This document shows positions 43,259 through 46,922 of a stretch of DNA of 46,922 nt, piece after piece (the stretch's first letter is position 1; the number at the start of each line of letters is the position of its first letter). Position numbers and translations under genes: made by a program. The stretch comes from Rhizopus sp. PT2906. Taxonomy: Eukaryota; Mucoromycota; Mucoromycetes; Mucorales; Rhizopodaceae. The notes beneath the pieces were generated by a model. The model searched no databases, was not told the DNA's origin, and saw only the letters and a program-made list of their open reading frames with translations. The stretch lies in NCBI GenBank assembly GCA_025529335.1, contig JAMYHX010000337.1, positions 1-46,922 on the forward strand, in the 5' to 3' direction.

Positions 43259-45943
43259 TTATTGGAATAAAGTTTCTTCGTGCTTTCTCTTTGTTTTAAC
43301 CGTTCCCGGCTTGGTTTGTGCGTCCGGATGTATGGCTAACTCATGAGGTACTCTTGAAATGCTTGACTTGGCAAGCATCTGACGAAGATCATACATGACT
43401 TCAGAGTCCCTGTTTGATAAAAAGGTAATGGCAACGCCAGATTTACCAGCACGACCCGTACGACCGATACGATGGGTGTAATCTATAGTAACATTAGAAT
43501 AAATACACATGCAGAAACGGGATGTTCATACCTTCAATGTTCTTGGCCATGTCATAGTTGACAACAAGTGAAAGATTCTTAATATCAATACCACGACCTG
43601 CAACATCGGTAGCAACCAGTACATTCGCTTTACCACTCTTAACCTGAGCTAGTGCATGCTCTCTATATTGCGAGTTAATATATCAAAGTAACTGCTTTTC
43701 TTTTCTTTTTCTTTACCTTTGTTCCTGTGATTTGCCACCATGCAAAGTAACTGCAAAGTGTCCTTGTTTTTTCAATACATTTGCAACCGTATCCACACCC
43801 TTTTTGGAGTTGAGGAAAACGATGATAGGAGCTGCAAATTTGCCAGAATTGATAATTTCCAAAAGACGAGAGCTACAAAAAGAAGCAAACGATTAGTTTA
43901 CAATAAAGAAAGATACAAATGACATACGTCTTTTTGGCATCGTCATTAATCATTTCAACACGCTGTTCTACAGTCTCGACTGCTTGACCAACCACACCAA
44001 TTGTGACCACAGCTTCTCTTCTCAAGTATTTCCTAGCCAAACGCTCTACCGCAGCAGGCATAGTAGCAGAAAACATAGTAGTTTGTCTATACTTGCGTCC
44101 TTGAGGAAGATCTACTTGCATGTTATCATCGCCCTCAGGCTTCATGTTGGAGACAGGCAACGCGTCCAAAATAAAGTTGACATCTCCTTCAAAACCCATG
44201 TCGATCATACGATCAGCTTCATCCATTACCACATAAGTACATTGATTCAATACTAAAATTCTTCTTTCTAAACAGTCCTTTAAACGACCTGGCGTAGCAA
44301 TAACAATTTCTGCACCACTACGCATACTAAATGCTTGCTCTACAATATCATGCTATCCACTACTGTTAATTTTGTCCGGTGTGTTCATTGTTGTTATACT
44401 TACGCCACCAATAATGGATACACAGTTATATCCCATGGGAGTAGCAAACTTTAATGTTTCCTGCTCAATCTGCTGTGCTAATTCACGAGTGGGTGCCAGA
44501 ATCAATGCATAAGGACCATCAGACATATTCTCCTCTGACATTTTTGGTAATTCGGATATATATACAAGAAGTGGAATAACAAAGGATGCAGTTTTACCAG
44601 AGCCTATAATCCAGCAGTTCAATACATGAATCACATTATTAATACTGATTTACCTGTCTCTGCAATACCGATGAGATCACGGTTTTGTATAGCAATAGGA
44701 ATGGCTTGTCTCTGAATAGGAGTAGGATCTTTGTATCCAATTTCCTTAATGATCTGCTGTATCTTCTCTGGAAGCCCAGATTCATCCCATGAACGAATAG
44801 GATGAGGTATGTTACCACCTCTTGTTGTAATATTAAAGTCTTCTTTGAAGATACGCCAGTCTCTTTCTCTCATCTGATCCAAAGGCTTTTCAGTCCAATG
44901 ACGTTCATCCCATTTGACCTTGGCTTCCTTTCTAAGGGAAATTTGCTCAAGTTCGCTATAGTAGAATATTAGAGCAATAGAAAAAATGGCCAGCAAGAGA
45001 CACTAACCTAGCTCTATCGATTTCTTCAGTAGTTCTACGTTCTTTCAATAGTCTTTCATAAAATTCAGATTGTTGCTTCTTTTGTTCTTTTTCGTCGATA
45101 CCGGCAATATGACCACGACCAAACATTTGAGCATTGTGCTTATTGGCATATAAGGGGTTAAAGTCATAGGATGTGTCTTCTCCTGCATCCCAATCAAACA
45201 CAAACTTTTTCTCATTCATCCTACGAATCTTTCTCTTTTTGCGTTCACCACCAAAATAACGTTCCTAATATGTGTTACTTAAATTCACTCATATCTATTT
45301 CTCTCGCTCTACTTTACTCTTATCGCCTGCTTTTCTTTTTCGGTAAGATCCGCATCATTGTCATTTTCCTCTTCTCGTCTTTTGTTATCGGGTCTACGCT
45401 GATTCAGCCTCCTATACTCATCTTCTGCTGCATGATCAAAGTTTTCTCTTGCTCTGCGCTCCTCTTCCTGCTTTCTTCGTTTCTCTTCAACTTCTTTTTG
45501 GCGCTTTTCCAAAGCAAGTTTCGCTCTTTCTTCCTTGGTTAAGAATTTAGGCTATATTGTATTGTTTAGTGCTTTCTTTTTTTTTATGCAATCTACAAAA
45601 CTACCTTTTCTGTTTCTTTTTGTTCTTGCTCCTTTTTCTTTAGCAATTCTTCGATTGAAATGGGTGTTTTCTTTTTGACAGGCTCAGGTGAATTCATGAT
45701 GCCTTCTTCCTGTGGTTCTTCCTTTTTACGTTGCTCATGACGTGGCCTATTGTCACCATTGGTATCACGACGATTGTCGTCTCTTTGTCTTGTATCATCC
45801 CGATCTGATCTTCTCGATCTACTGTCTCTGTAATCGTCATAGTGTCTGTCTCTATCTCTACTACTTCTGTAGTCACTTCTACTGTATCTATCTGAATCAT
45901 TTCTTCTTGAAGGTGATCGGTCTCGATTGTACGAACTTGACAT
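43259..45943 (-). CDS. PRP28: DEAD-box spliceosomal RNA helicase PRP28/DDX23
   Basis: Exons (descending): 45943-45605, 45551-45318, 45264-45008, 44955-44654, 44603-44404, 44352-43928, 43872-43717, 43662-43532, 43482-43259; 2268 bases, 755 aa. It has an RS-type N-terminus (RDRSPSRRNDSDRYSRSDY), a charged coiled region (ALEKRQKEVEEKRRKQEEE), then FDWDAGEDTSYDFNPLY typical of Prp28. The helicase core has PTPIQRQAIP, AETGSGKTASFV, PTRELAQQ, TPGRL, VMDEADRMID, FSATMP, VATDVAGRGIDI and HRIGRTGRAGKSG. PRP28 displaces U1 from the 5' splice site when the tri-snRNP joins. It has nine exons; the Walker A motif (AETG/SGKT) is split by an intron. Confidence 0.95.
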
Positions 45944-46380
45944 TGAACTAATAAGCAAAGCAAAGAAAAAGCGAGAAAAGAAAATCGTAGGACGCAAAAG
46001 ACCGCGGAGTTTATTTGCTACTGCAGTTAGCAGCAGAAATAAAAGTCACATTTGCCTCGCTTTTAATGCTGTTGACAAACTAACAGATCTAATTGATATA
46101 TTTCCAAACACTCTTTATCATCATAAACGAATAATGTTCATAGCGAGATAACTCTTAAAGCGTTAAGGATTACTGAGAGACTATTTCCAGTTCATGAAAA
46201 AGATACGCTTATCGCGAAAGCACGTCGGTGGGTTATTACGAGTTATAGTTACATCATTGCAGTGTACGCTGGTATAATATATTAAAAGTTGCTGAACGTA
46301 TACTTGCAGGCCATCTCTATAAGTTCAATATTGTCCAAGTAGGCCATCATCCACCAAAGTCAGTTTTACTTAATTGATCG
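45944..46380. other. Intergenic region upstream of PRP28
   Basis: No supported gene. Should include the PRP28 promoter. The sequence becomes retroelement-like toward 46380. Confidence 0.4.
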
Positions 46381-46660
46381 ATGAGTCGCTGATGTATGAG
46401 TTTTGGGTTCTTTGGTGTCACAGCAGGGTACGGAAACAACTTCATTTTAGTACTTGTTGACTATTATAGGCGGATCAACGGCATTGACAAAAGATGGTCC
46501 CTTGACTACTCTTCATCAAATAACCACGCTAATCGAAGCGTGCGTGAGACTAATCAGACATACTATTATCAAGATATTATGCGGCAAAAGATGAACCATG
46601 GTTTTTGTATCTTGATTACGCTCAGTATTGCCCAAGCATAAATCAGAGTACATTATAAAC
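46380..46660 (+). mobile_element. Possible decayed retroelement integrase fragment
   Basis: A short frame reads GYGNNFILVLVDYYRRING, which resembles the first Asp strand of a retroviral-type (Ty3-like) integrase core, where a hydrophobic run before VD is followed by a shorter sequence. Downstream the frame is broken repeatedly. No zinc finger, second Asp or Glu was identified. The rest of the window to 46922 has protein-like pieces without continuity. Confidence 0.3.
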
Positions 46661-46922
46661 AGTTGTTCCTATTCAGTAGATAATCAAACGAGTTTCAAAA
46701 CTATAACAGATTGAAGCCCACATTTAAACTTGAGACAGCCGAAGAGCAGGCCATTGATGAAGATTACACATTCGTACAAGACATATATCAGTGATGTCTG
46801 AGTGAACCAGAAAAACACAGAAATGTGGTCATGAGACATTTAGGACACACAAGATCACTGTCCTGCAAATTTCTGTCGGAAGCAAGGTCCTAATCAATCA
46901 TGTTTATCAAATTAGAAAGCCT
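46661..46922. other. Window end, no supported feature
   Basis: One frame reads LKPTFKLETAEEQAIDEDY before stopping near 46792, which may be part of the same decayed element. The region continues beyond the window. Confidence 0.3.

Overview
The window is nuclear DNA of an early-diverging fungus, most likely a Mucoromycota member of the Mucorales type. It is AT-rich, the genes are split by many 48-70 base GT-AG introns, and every large gene I could splice has its closest recognisable relatives among fungal or general eukaryotic housekeeping proteins. LINE and DIRS-type retroelements of the kind common in Mucorales are also present. No species can be named from sequence alone. For each spliced gene I checked that the proposed exons sum to a multiple of three.

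Layout. 1-2119: 5'-truncated LINE with poly(A). 2582-4850 (-): ABCD4-like lysosomal ABC transporter. 4935-5657 (+): 2-oxoglutarate/Fe(II) dioxygenase. 5675-7535 (-): poly(A) polymerase. 8212-9404 (+): CUE-domain ubiquitin-binding protein. 9605-10547 (+): DUF1838 protein. 10856-15025 (-): Mediator subunit MED5. 15305-16782 (+): secreted GH18 chitinase-like protein. 16790-18055 (-): METTL21-like lysine methyltransferase with a long N-terminal extension. 18290-19142 (-): Snf7/CHMP4. 19560-19985 (-): broken LRR-like gene. 20222-20594 (+): COX14. 20732-22253 (-): ATG17. 22417-22692 (-): small unknown protein.

22.7-31.3 kb is an accessory, gene-poor, repeat-rich tract. It holds a decayed DIRS-type retroelement (24.8-26.3 kb), a GC-rich island next to a tRNA-Trp(CCA), and an LTR-like direct-repeat array carrying a conserved 16-mer. 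Two small orphan ORFs lie within it or at its edge.

31657-34332 (+): RAD4/XPC. 34351-35257 (-): BMT2 rRNA methyltransferase. 35303-38067 (-): LINE cut off inside its reverse transcriptase, with a 54-base poly(A), inserted just upstream of BMT2. 38290-39372 (-): fatty acid 2-hydroxylase (SCS7/FA2H). 40032-41515 (+): mitochondrial PheRS. 41709-43249 (+): zinc-finger protein with a WHI5/NRM1-like motif. 43259-45943 (-): PRP28/DDX23 helicase. 45.9-46.9 kb: mostly non-coding, with a possible decayed integrase.

The genes serve unrelated housekeeping roles: autophagy and endosomal sorting, transcription and splicing, DNA repair, mitochondrial function, lipid and cell-wall metabolism. There is no operon-like system. 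The most interesting items are the ABCD4-type cobalamin transporter in a fungus, the WHI5-like zinc-finger protein, the altered chitinase catalytic motif, the GC-rich island with tRNA-Trp, and the LTR-like repeat array.
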